A stretch of 64,000 nucleotides of DNA, from contig NW_026731982.1 in the NCBI RefSeq assembly GCF_028476545.1, positions 387,001 through 451,000 of the forward strand. The letters run 5' to 3'. Positions 23,350 to 34,300 of the stretch are shown piece by piece. How positions within the stretch are numbered: the first letter of the stretch is position 1; each line of letters opens with the position of its first letter. Made by a program: the position numbers and the translations under genes. The notes under the pieces are model-generated. The model did no database searches and was not told where the DNA came from. It saw only the letters and a list, made by a program, of their open reading frames with translations. The stretch is from Physella acuta (lineage: Eukaryota > Mollusca > Gastropoda > Physidae).

Positions 23350-23470
23350 ACCTGCAAAGAAAATTGATCAAATCAAATAGCAGTGAAAGGCAAGTCGCCG
23401 GATTTGCAACCCTAAATTTATATTTTTCCCTTAACAGTTATTTCTTTAACCGTAGAGCGAAACTCTGTAT
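23350..23470 (+). repeat. Dispersed repeat R3, copy 1
   Basis: Matches the reverse complement of 40655-40775: ATCAAATCAAATAGCAGTGA, GCCGGATTTGCA, CCCTTAACAGTTATTTCTT. Non-coding. Confidence 0.6.
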
Positions 23471-23837
23471 TAAAAGTTGCTTACAGTTCCATATCAACAA
23501 CATACACATGAGCTATAAGCTCACACTACACCTTAAATGTAGAATATTTAGCATATTGTCTTAGTTACAATACTATCAAAGATCCACAACAAAAGCTCAC
23601 GTTTACTCCCCTCCCCATCCCCCACTTTAAACAGATAAAGATAAATATCAAATTTTATATTCTTCAAATTGATCTCCTTGACCCTACTACCTACACTTAT
23701 ATAACTTGTTGTTTAATTCACTAGGGTTATGTTGTTATTTTATAAGAGCACGTCTAGCATGTTACTGCAAGGTTTTTTAAACTTCCCTGGGTAGGCGTGG
23801 TCATGTAGCAAGCGATTTTGACACTTGCTACTGCAAC
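23471..23837. other. No recognised feature
   Basis: AT-rich. It contains an isolated GGGGTTGGCAAACTTTTGAT-like word just upstream (23254-23273), a possible lone hAT end. Confidence 0.4.
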
Positions 23838-24069
23838 CAGAGTTTCTTCCAGGCATCTCTTCGGGGGGGGGGGGGGGGGGGGGCTTAGCCCCCCCCCCCC
23901 CGAAAATTTTTTACCGCCCCCCCCGAACGAAATGAAATTTATATAATTTATATAGAAAATATATACTTTTAACAGTGTCCGCCCCCCCCCCCCCCCCCCG
24001 AAGAAAGTTTACCGCCCCCCCGAAAATTTCTAGTGCCCCCCCGAAGAAAAAAGTCTGGAAGAAACACTG
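23838..24069. mobile_element. hAT-type MITE, TSD ACTGCAAC
   Basis: Ends CAGAGTTTCTTCCAG and (inverted) CAGTGTTTCTTCCAGAC. A perfect 8-bp duplication ACTGCAAC lies at 23830-23837 and 24070-24077. The interior has long G and C tracts and GAAAATTT-type words. Second copy of the family at 3315-3520. Confidence 0.9.
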
Positions 24070-24077
24070 ACTGCAAC

Positions 24078-24842
24078 TCATATGCCTTTGACGTCACCGC
24101 AACACACACACTTATCAAGGCCCACACACGTACACAGTGAATTTCACCAACTACGCCAAGACGTGAATTGTCAGAAACCTGAGATGGGGGCACCCTACAG
24201 TCATTAACCAAACACGTGTACAAAAACACTCTTACATGCATCTAAAAAAAAGCCAAAAGTCTGTTGTATTATTGACGCCAACAAGCACATGATCACCATC
24301 ATCTACCATTACATTGAAGTGAATTACAACAACAAATTAATCGACATACTCTAGCCCCACTAATCCAATTACATCTCATAAGCTAACTGCTTACCAGTTA
24401 AACGCATTACAATTCGTTAGTCTGGATTACATTATGTGTTCTTAATGATTTTATGTTAAACAAAATTTGCTTCGTAATTGTTCGGTTTTCTTGTGCACAC
24501 AATAAAAACATGTAGGCTTATGGTGCTTGTTACTTACATTAATCGGATAATTTACTCACTGGCAATGGATGGCAAAAGATTAGACTAGCTGATGTGACCC
24601 TGCTAGTTGAAGTGTTTTTTACAATTACCTTGTCTTTGTGAGTATCATCTAATAGTTTACATCACCCTTGGCTGCTATATTGACCTTTAGATTACACTAG
24701 ATAATTCTGGTTGGTAGAATATCAGCAATCCCTATTGAATAGTACCATTGTCACCATCACAGCATTCCCTACTTCTATACTAACACGCACCTCCATCACT
24801 AATGCCATCATAATTTACCATCCTTCCTTTCACTATTTCAAG
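24078..24842. other. No recognised gene
   Basis: 24710-24840 resembles 1870-1985 (ATCCCTATTGAATAG, GCATTCCCTAC). Otherwise unique AT-rich sequence. Confidence 0.4.
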
Positions 24843-24843
24843 A

Positions 24844-24930
24844 GCAGTGGTTCTCAAACTGGGTTTGTCGAACCCCGAATGTTGTGTGAGGTTAGTCTCA
24901 TCGATGTTTAAGACACACACCCAACTCAAA
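24844..24930 (+). mobile_element. Lone hAT terminal repeat
   Basis: Begins CAGTGGTTCTCAAACTGGG, a very common hAT end motif, followed by GTCGAACCCCG. The opposite end is not visible, so it is a solo end or a truncated MITE. Confidence 0.5.
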
Positions 24931-25129
24931 TGATGTAAATAGGAATTTGCAGAAGTAATTATAACAGGATATAACTTATTGTTCCTAAGTAGCTTATAAT
25001 TAAGCAGTTGCGTTAGTCAGTTTCATTTTGTAAATGTCATGTTCATTTTGAAAAGAATGATTTTTATTTCACCCAGCATTCTACTTTGTCTATGCAAATA
25101 AATCATATTGATCTGAGATATGCCACATC

Positions 25130-25441
25130 TCATTTTGCCACTTCTTCAATGAAATTAGCAAGCGTAACATCCCTGTGAGACAAGCCTCCGACATCATGGG
25201 TGCTCAGAGTAATTTGTACCTTGTTATAAACATTGAACCATTCTGGGTGATGATCCATTTTATCTGCCTTTATTGCTATTCTAGTCATACATCCAAATGC
25301 CTGATTAAAATATTTGAAAATGAATTCTTTCTAAATAGCATCTCTGCCTTCAACCAAAGTCCAGCCAGATTCTTTGAGTGTGGCAAGTATTGAAGGCCCT
25401 TCTTCATCAGATAGCTGAGCTCTTTTGGGACTAGCAGCCAT
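25130..25441 (-). pseudogene. Retrocopy of pterin-4a-carbinolamine dehydratase (PCBD/DCoH)
   Basis: Intronless, full-length (103 codons; family usual about 104). The protein reads M-A-A-S-P-K-R-A-Q-L-S then LKESGWTLVEGRDAI, stop, [17 protein letters not shown], and ends FIEEVAK. The signature [20 protein letters not shown] is perfectly kept; it holds the paired active-site histidines of the enzyme, which recycles tetrahydrobiopterin after aromatic amino acid hydroxylation. One in-frame TAG (where the family has Phe/Tyr) is the only disruption I see. PCBD genes normally have several introns, so this is a processed copy. A 3' UTR-like segment follows on minus, with an AATAAA at 25061-25066. No long poly(A) is left, so it is not very recent. 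Start context AAGAAAATGG is good. Confidence 0.9.
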
Positions 25442-25499
25442 TTTCTTCGGAGATGAGTACGATCTTTTACTAGATCTATATTAAAAAAAATAATACGGA

Positions 25500-25734
25500 T
25501 CGATTTTTATTCTCAGTGATTTAGCATTGTAAGATAGAAACGTTCTCTAGTAACCAAATTATGTTTCCAATAAAACTTAAACGTGCGTAATTATAAATAA
25601 ATAACTCAAAAAATAGAAAATAAAAATATTATAAGAAATACATCAAAATTAATCGTAAACATGTTATTTGCTTTAAGAATTTCTTATGTAAACTATATAT
25701 GTTTAACGTTTTTTCTAATTGTTTTGAATTTATA
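25500..25734. other. No recognised feature
   Basis: AT-rich, upstream of the PCBD retrocopy on its own strand. No TATA or other convincing promoter. Confidence 0.4.
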
Positions 25735-26035
25735 TCCTCATATTTACATATTTGTAAGTTATTTCCCTTGTTAACTTTAGATTAAAAAATGGGAAGTAAC
25801 CAGAAAATGCAATTTTCATTGAAACATAACAATCGTCATCAAAAGTAATAAAATTATTATTCAACATTTTCAATACTTTATTTAGTATGTATCCACACAT
25901 TAAGCAATGAGTTGGCACTACGAGTTCCACGGATACTGTCTTAGCAAATATGGTCCTTAGATTGAACAATAACAGGGGCCAGGGATTCTACTTGTATCAA
26001 TAAACACTACTGTCAGCTGTATTGTTTGAATACAA
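25735..26035 (+). repeat. Dispersed repeat R4, copy 1
   Basis: Ordered match to the reverse complement of 59570-59830: ATGGGAAGTAACCAGAA, CCACACATTAAGCAATG, CACGAGTT-like, GCAAATATGGT, GGCCAGGGATTCTACTTG. Partial copies at 39826-40005, 41390-41440 and 47040-47100. Non-coding. Confidence 0.65.
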
Positions 26036-26214
26036 TTCTGACGCTGTCTCGGTGTTTATCATCATTTTTACGCGTTCAAAAACAGCAAGTTTTAGGTAGA
26101 TTTGTGTCACCGACACGGCTAAAACATTATTTAAATTTAGGTTGCCTATAGCAGCTGTAACTGTGTTTTTAAACTACACTTGGGTCGTTTTAGCAAAGGA
26201 AAACACTCATTACT

Positions 26215-29200
26215 AAACATCACATTTCTGTCGACTACCACTCTCAATTCAAATAACATTTCTGTAGACTACCTCTCTCATATCACATCACATTTCTGTA
26301 GACCACCACTATCATATCACATTTCTATAGACTACCAATCGCATATCACATCACATTAATGTAGGCTAGGGGTCCAGATGCGGCTCTCCAGCTCCTTGGA
26401 CAAATATTAATAGTTATATAATTTCAGTTTTACTGCGTTCAGTGGGGTGGAAGATAAGCCTGGTGAGAACCCAAGGACAGAAGCGAACGATGCAAGTTAT
26501 TCAAACCGATATCCAAGCCAGTTAGAAGGCGTTTGCTGTGTTAAGGCATGTCTGGCTAATGGCAGACACCTCCTGAGCCGGTGATATCCGTAAAGAAAAA
26601 AAAATTAAACATTTACAGCTTCTCAAGTGGATTGACATAGTCCTAGAATAATATTATTTGATTACTAATTTTATTATTCTGGCGAAACGTGTCTATGTTT
26701 TATATGAATAAATATCATTTCATATTCAAAGCTATTCATTTTAAATAACAAATCAACTTTCTTTACCTAATCCTAATCAATACCAAATATTGAAATAAAG
26801 AGGTTGTGGCTCTTTAAAAACTGGAAAATTTTGTAAATTGTAACTTTTGGCTCTTGCGTATAAAAAGGTTGCCGACCCCTGCTGTATGCTACCACTATCA
26901 TGTCATATCACATTTCTGTAGACTACAACTTTCATATCACATTTCTGTAGACTACCATACTCATATCACATTTCTGTAGACTACCATACTCATATCACAT
27001 TTCTGTAGACTACCATACTCATATCACATTTCTGTAGACTACCATACTCATATCACATTTCTGTAGACTACCATACTCATATCACATTTCTGTAGACTAC
27101 CATACTCATATCACATTTCTGTAGGCTACCATACTCATATCACATTTCTGTAGGCTACCATACTCATATCACATTTCTGTAGGCTACCACTATCACATTT
27201 CTGTAGACTACCATACTCATATCACATTTCTGTAGGCTACCATACTCATATCACATTTCTGTAGACAACCATACTCATATCACATTTCTGTAGGCTACCA
27301 CTATCACATTTCTGTAGACTACCATACTCATATCACATTTCTGTAGGCTACCATACTCATATCACATTTCTGTAGACTACCATACTCATATCACATTTCT
27401 GTAGACTACCATACTCATATCACATTTCTGTAGACTACCATACTCATATCACATTTCTGTAGACTACCATACTCATATCACATTTCTGTAGACTACCACT
27501 ATCATGTCACATCACATTTCTGTAGACTACCATACTCATATCACATTTCTGTAGGCTACCATACTCATATCACATTTCTGTAGACTACCATACTCATATC
27601 ACATTTCTGTAGACTACCATACTCATATCACATTTCTGTAGACTACCATACTCATATCACATTTCTGTAGACTACCATACTCATATCACATTTCTGTAGA
27701 CTACCATACTCATATCACATTTCTGTAGACTACCATACTCATATCACATTTCTGTAGACTACCACTATCATGTCACATCACATTTCTGTAGACTACCATA
27801 CTCATATCACATTTCTGTAGACTACCATACTCATATCACATTTCTGTAGACTACCATACTCATATCACATTTCTGTAGACTACCATACTCATATCACATT
27901 TCTGTAGACTACCATACTCATATCACATTTCTGTAGACTACCATACTCATATCACATTTCTGTAGACTACCATACTCATATCACATTTCTGTAGACTACC
28001 ATACTCATATCACATTTCTGTAGACTACCATACTCATATCACATTTCTGTAGACTACCATACTCATATCACATTTCTGTAGACTACCATACTCATATCAC
28101 ATTTCTGTAGACTACCATACTCATATCACATTTCTGTAGACTACCATACTCATATCACATTTCTGTAGACTACCACTATCATGTCACATCACATTTCTGT
28201 AGACTACCATACTCATATCACATTTCTGTAGGCTACCATACTCATATCACATTTCTGTAGACTACCATACTCATATCACATTTCTGTAGACTACCATACT
28301 CATATCACATTTCTGTAGACTACCATACTCATATCACATTTCTGTAGACTACCATACTCATATCACATTTCTGTAGACTACCATACTCATATCACATTTC
28401 TGTAGACTACCATACTCATATCACATTTCTGTAGACTACCACTATCATGTCACATCACATTTCTGTAGACTACCATACTCATATCACATTTCTGTAGACT
28501 ACCATACTCATATCACATTTCTGTAGACTACCATACTCATATCACATTTCTGTAGACTACCATACTCATATCACATTTCTGTAGACTACCATACTCATAT
28601 CACATTTCTGTAGACTACCATACTCATATCACATTTCTGTAGACTACCATACTCATATCACATTTCTGTAGACTACCACTATCATGTCACATCACATTTC
28701 TGTAGACTACCATACTCATATCACATTTCTGTAGACTACCATACTCATATCACATTTCTGTAGACTACCATACTCACATCACATTTCTGTAGGCTACCAT
28801 ACTCATATCACATTTCTGTAGACTACCATACTCATATCACATTTCTGTAGACTACCATACTCATATCACATTTCTGTAGACTACCATACTCATATCACAT
28901 TTCTGTAGACTACCATACTCATATCACATTTCTGTAGACTACCATACTCATATCACATTTCTGTAGACTACCATACTCATATCACATTTCTGTAGACTAC
29001 CACTATCATGTCACATCACATTTCTGTAGACTACCATACTCATATCACATTTCTGTAGACTACCATACTCATATCACATTTCTGTAGACTACCATACTCA
29101 TATCACATTTCTGTAGACTACCATACTCATATCACATTTCTGTAGACTACCATACTCATATCACATTTCTGTAGACTACCATACTCATATCACATTTCTG

Positions 29201-29345
29201 TAGACTACCATACTCATATCACATTTCTGTAGACTACCATACTCATATCACATTTCTGTAGACTACCATACTCATATCACATTTCTGTAGACTACCATAC
29301 TCATATCACATTTCTGTAGACTACTACTCTCATATCACATCACAT
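26215..29345. repeat. 29-bp satellite array with higher-order structure
   Basis: Unit ACTACCATACTCATATCACA then TTTCTGTAG, roughly 90 units in all. A 34-bp variant containing ACTATCATGTCACATCAC recurs at about 27490, 27762, 28172, 28440, 28678 and 28999, dividing the array into blocks of about 240-410 bp. The left edge is degenerate and is split by a hAT MITE at 26368-26882. Units to the right are almost identical, so homogenisation is recent. Confidence 0.95.
26368..26882. mobile_element. hAT MITE inserted in the satellite, itself interrupted
   Basis: Right end GGTTGCCGACCCCTG is intact; the left end is shortened (AGGGGTCCAGATGCGGCTCT). Flanks TGTAGGCT and TGTATGCT match at 7 of 8 and are both fragments of the satellite unit. 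About 26430-26605 is foreign: it contains AGATAAGCCTGGTGAGAACC and ends in poly-A, which suggests an inserted SINE-like piece, but no A/B boxes are clear. Confidence 0.75.
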
Positions 29346-29619
29346 TTACGTAAAGGATGGTTCTGACAAACCCACACCCCAACTATGAAGATCCAGTAGA
29401 GCGCCGACCACTTAACTCATTCAGGTTAAGAAAACAAGGTTACATCTTACATAAAATACACTACGTGTAAATAATTGATGAACTTATTTTAATTTAGTTT
29501 TTAAAACAATATTAACGCGCGAAACGGGTACGCTAGGTTGTTTTGTTTTTTGTTTCATACATTTAGTCTTGTCTATTAGAGCTCATCCAACATTTCGATC
29601 GACGTTTTGGATCCACATA

Positions 29620-29718
29620 ATGTGTCCTAAATTTTATCAACATGCATGTTTCTTAGTTTACACTATTAACACTACACACATGCATGAAACATGCATGTTG
29701 ATAAAATTTAGGACACAT
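29620..29718. repeat. Perfect 33-bp inverted repeat, 33-bp loop
   Basis: Arm 29620-29652 (ATGTGTCCTAAATTTTATCA then ACATGCATGTTTC) is the exact reverse complement of 29686-29718. The arms flank a 33-bp loop. No terminal duplication is apparent. An RNA across it would fold into a long perfect hairpin. Confidence 0.9.
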
Positions 29719-29889
29719 AAAGAGCAGCCTCTATGATCAGAGCTGTTTCTACAAAATAATTGCCTTCGATAAGAATTTGGTTCATGTGTTACAGCAACAT
29801 TTCCAATCCTAGACGTGTGCATAGAAATGTATATTAAAATACACAGGTACATAAGTAAATATATATTGATATGATTGTAATATGTCAAT

Positions 29890-30900
29890 GTAGAGTTCCT
29901 TTAAACTGCTATTGCGTGAATTGCTAATATTAACCTGAACAAGTTATATGCCTTGATCGAGACTCAAACAATCAAGGGACATAAACCACTAACTGTGCAC
30001 GATAATTAAATAAAAAAGAATTTAAAAGTTATCACGATAGCATGTATTAAATAAACCGGGAATGATCTCCCCTAAACTTTCTCGAATATTCTAATATAAC
30101 ACTACGGGGGATCGCAACTCGCTACATAGACAATATTTTTAATCTATTTTTAATTACTTAAACTTTTTTATAATAGAATAGAATCTAGTAAAAAAATAAG
30201 AATTGCACACCAAGTTAACGCCAAATAAAATGTGCATAATAGTGCGGGATATTTTTAGTACTCTATAAATTCGCATGCGTTTTTTGAGAAATCGGAAATA
30301 GCATAAATCACTACTTCCGACGGAAATTAATCAAAATTTGATAGAAGGCAGAGAATTAGAACTTTTATTTTTTAGAACTTTTCATTTATCTATCTGAAAC
30401 AGTACTCAAGTTAAAGGCTTTTGAAAAATATTAAAGTAGAAAATGTTCCACTTCCGGTTATCGGTAATCGCTCTAAAGTAGATACGGATCTACGATTTTG
30501 ATATACTGCTTTTATTTTTAAATTTCATCAACCTAACTGAAACGGTACTCACGTTATCGTGTTTACACACACACACACCCACACACACAGACACACATAC
30601 ACACAGACATGTGGAGAAGATTGCAAAACTATGTTTTTCCGACTTAGGGAGCCCTAAAACGTCGAGATTTGAAAAAAAATCTCTATTTTTTTTTGCAGGA
30701 TTACAAGACTTTTTCTATACTTCGTATATAAGAGAAAGTAAAAAGTTCGAATATCACTACTAAAATCTTAATACACTTTTTATGTAAGTTAAAATGTAAA
30801 TACAACTTAATATTTTACTTTGAGTCATGTCTAAATATATTACTTTAAACTGTATAAAATACATATTTCTTAACATACAATGTTTTTAGTAAATCCCTGT
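29890..30900 (+). mobile_element. Solo LINE 5' UTR, interrupted by repeat R5
   Basis: 29890-30045 matches the LINE leader (GAGTTCCTTTAAACTGCTAT, GGGACATAAACCA). After R5 (30048-30745), the leader resumes at about 30760 and runs to TTCTTAACATACAATG near 30885, matching 15255-15322 and 32050-32108. No ORF1 follows. Confidence 0.65.
30048..30745 (+). mobile_element. Dispersed repeat R5 ending in a hairpin, copy 1
   Basis: About 700 bp aligned with 63075-63862. It starts AAATAAACCGGGAATGATCT and carries AAGAATTGCACACCAAGT, CCACTTCCGGTTATCGG and GTGTTTACACACACAC. It ends TTTCTATACTTCGTATATAA then GAGAAAGT, a short terminal hairpin. It sits inside a LINE leader, which shows it is mobile. No protein coding. 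Unknown family; a non-autonomous LINE, SINE-like element or Helitron-type element are options. Confidence 0.7.
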
Positions 30901-31309
30901 TTAAGCATTTGAATAATATCTTTAGGTGCAACCGTCAACTCTCCATAGCTAGCTAAATGAAAGGATAATGTTCAATTAAGACTAACATAAACAGTTGATA
31001 TCAAACTGAACAATATTGTGTTGGTATCCTTACACATTGAAAACAATTACAGGTATACTCGGCGCCCTGAACAAAATTACTGAACAATATTATTTTTTCT
31101 GACACCAACAGTTGCTGATAAAATTGATTTATCAAGAATTTTTAATAAATTTACAGTTAAATAAAACAAGTGAAGTAATGTTAATACATTAGGAGCAACC
31201 ATTCTAATTTATAACTATTTAATTAATTTTTTTAAAGATAAAACAAACCGTAAGCTAAACACTTTTTCTTTGATACTTTGGTCACATATTCATTAATCGT
31301 TAAATAGAC
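30901..31309. other. No recognised feature
   Basis: AT-rich sequence between two LINE leader copies. Nothing recognised. Confidence 0.4.
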
Positions 31310-34300
31310 TCTACTCACAACTTTTGCTCAGACAACAGATCAATCTCCTAAATCACTTTACCCTGACGTTATTTAATATATTTAAACTATAACACACAGC
31401 CATCAATTACGACGCTAGCCCTACAACAAATATATTTATCTCCTAGCAGATGATAAAATAAAGCCACAATGATCGCTTTATTTCCGTTATCCAAAAGTAA
31501 TCAAGTGGGATATCCATACCAATCCTGTTCTCGACCCATTTTATCAAGAAACGTTATATACATACTGGCAGGTAGTCATAGATGATCTACTAGGTATTAA
31601 GAATGTGTTTGTACGTTAATGCTAGTGTTCGGTTTAATTTCTAATAGAAAATCATTTAGGGTGTCGTAAGGGTATTTTTTTTTACATCACGAAAATCGAC
31701 GTAGACTATTTATAAAGTGACGTAGTGGCTATATTAAACAACTTCCTTAATTTTCGTTAGACACGTTTTAATCGCGTTTCTGTCAAAACCAGAAACACAA
31801 AGTATTTAGAGTTCCTTTAAACTAGTATTTGCTACTAATATTAACCTGCAATAGTTATCCGCCCTGATAGAAACTAAAACAATCAGGGGACATAAACCAG
31901 CAACCTTACACAATAGGAGATTTATAAATAAAGGATTTAAAATTCCGCACAAAAACTCTGGTTATTATTATTCATACAGCAAAATATAATTTGCAAAAAA
32001 AAACTAGATGTTTATGTTAATTAAAATTTAAATACCATTTTTTTTTTACAGAGGTATGTTTAAATATTTAACTTTAAATGATATAAGATGCATATTTTTT
32101 AACATCGGATCTCTTAACTAATGATAGTCACAGTAATTCATTTTTTGCGTCAAACTTTCTTTGTTAAACAGATACGCACGCCGACTCTGAGGGAAAATTA
32201 GCAATAGTTACAATCGAGGGACAAGAGGGAAAACTAAGCATAGTCAATGTACACGGACCACATAGACCTAAAGACAGTAAATTTTATGAAAACCTGGAAC
32301 ATTTATTAAGTAACAGATACAACCAACATGACATCATTTTGGCCAGGGACTTCAATTTCGTGGAAGACAGATTAGACATTTTAGGACCAAAAGACATAAT
32401 TCGAAACCGTTTAACCGCAGACAAACCACACGCCGACTCAATCAACAACATTAAAACATATTTCAATTTAGTCGACACATACAGAGCGCAATATCCACAC
32501 ACCATACAAACCACCCACGGAAGTAACACATCTGGGAATAGATTCCGTCTAGACAGAATTTACGCCCCATCGAACATGAAAATCAACAAAGTAGAACACC
32601 TATTCTCAACACTACAGTTTAGCGACCATACAGCAGTTCTGACAACTTTAAAAAATGAACAAATACAAAACAAACCAAAACACAACACATATTGGAAATT
32701 CAATAATACACTTTTACTAGACGAGCGCTACATTAACACTATAAAAGACTTAATAAAATTTTACACGCAGTCATCACCAAAATTTAACAAAATCCAACAT
32801 TGGGAAGATTTAAAACAAGACATTAAGCGGGTATCTATCCAATATGCATGTAGCATTAATAGCGTAAGGGCCCACATAGAAACTAAATTAGAAAAACAAC
32901 TAAGTATACTGAAAGGAATCAATAACAACAAAGAACAAATAGACGCAACAGAAACAGAACTTTCTAAAATACAAGAGCACAAATATAGAGGGGCGCAAAT
33001 TAGAAGTAGAATCGAACAAATAGGCTCGGAAAATCCCACACACCACACCTTAATTTTAGAACAAAGCTTTCAGAGGGCAAAACAAATCACACATCTCATA
33101 GATAACAACAACCAAGAGACGACTGACCCTGAAAAAATTCAATCAATATTTAGAGACTATTATACGCAACTATATACGTTCGAAGAGACAAACGCAGACA
33201 TACAAGACAAATACCTTCAGTTTATTAAACCCTTACATGACAGCGACAAAATTAATATTGACACCCCCTTTCAGCCAGTTGACATAACCAAAGCCATACT
33301 GAAATTAAATTCAAATAAATCGCCAGGGCCGGACGGCCTGACAAGCGAATTCTTTAAAGCCTTTTCAACCGACCTAACTTCTCTCCTTTTAGTTACCTTT
33401 AGAGACATGTTTCTGCTAGAACAATGCCACGAAAATTTCAACAGATCATACATAACATTAATACGCAAACCCAAAACCGATCCTAAACTAACTCAAAACT
33501 ATAGACCTATTTCTCTCTTAAACACTGATTACAAAATCCTATCCAAAGCTCTAGTCTCCAAAATTGAACCGAACTTCCATAAAATTATAAATGTAGACCA
33601 ACAATGCAACATCACAGGTAGGAACATACAAAATCACAATCACTTAATTAGAGACATCATCCACTACACACACGAGAAAAACACACAAGCATGCATACTC
33701 AGTTTAGATCAAGAAAAAGCCTTCGACCGGGTAGCTCACAAATACCTTCACAAAATCTTAGAAGCAAACAATTTAGGACAATACTTTACGACATGGATAA
33801 AAATAATCTATTTTAATGCACATAGTCACTTACTGATAAACCATAATATTTCCCAACCCTTTAGAATAAATAAATCAGTCAGACAAGGCTGTCCCCTATC
33901 TCCAATCCTTTATATACTAACACTCGAACCCCTGTTAGAATGCATTAGAAACACTAGAGACATCAGAGGAATCGACATTCCAAATCAATTAAACAAAAAA
34001 ATTCTAGCGTACGCTGATGATACAGCTTTTACGCTCCAAACCGAAAAATCTATCATACTAATAACAGACACTTTCCTTGACTTTGGGCTGGGTAGCGGGT
34101 CAAGAATTAACCTAATGAAAACCAAAATTATGGGACTTGGACGGTGGATCAACAAACCCAATTACCCACTAAACATGCTAGGTACCAACAAACTAAAACT
34201 TTACGGCATAACCCACTATAGTAACCCACACACCAACAACGATGATGAATGGAAACAAGTCTTAAGCAAAATCCAAAACACCATAGCACTTTATAAATTT

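Noticed and set aside
26215-29345. CRISPR-like regular repeats
   Set aside because: No unique spacers; units are head-to-tail tandem copies in a eukaryotic satellite.
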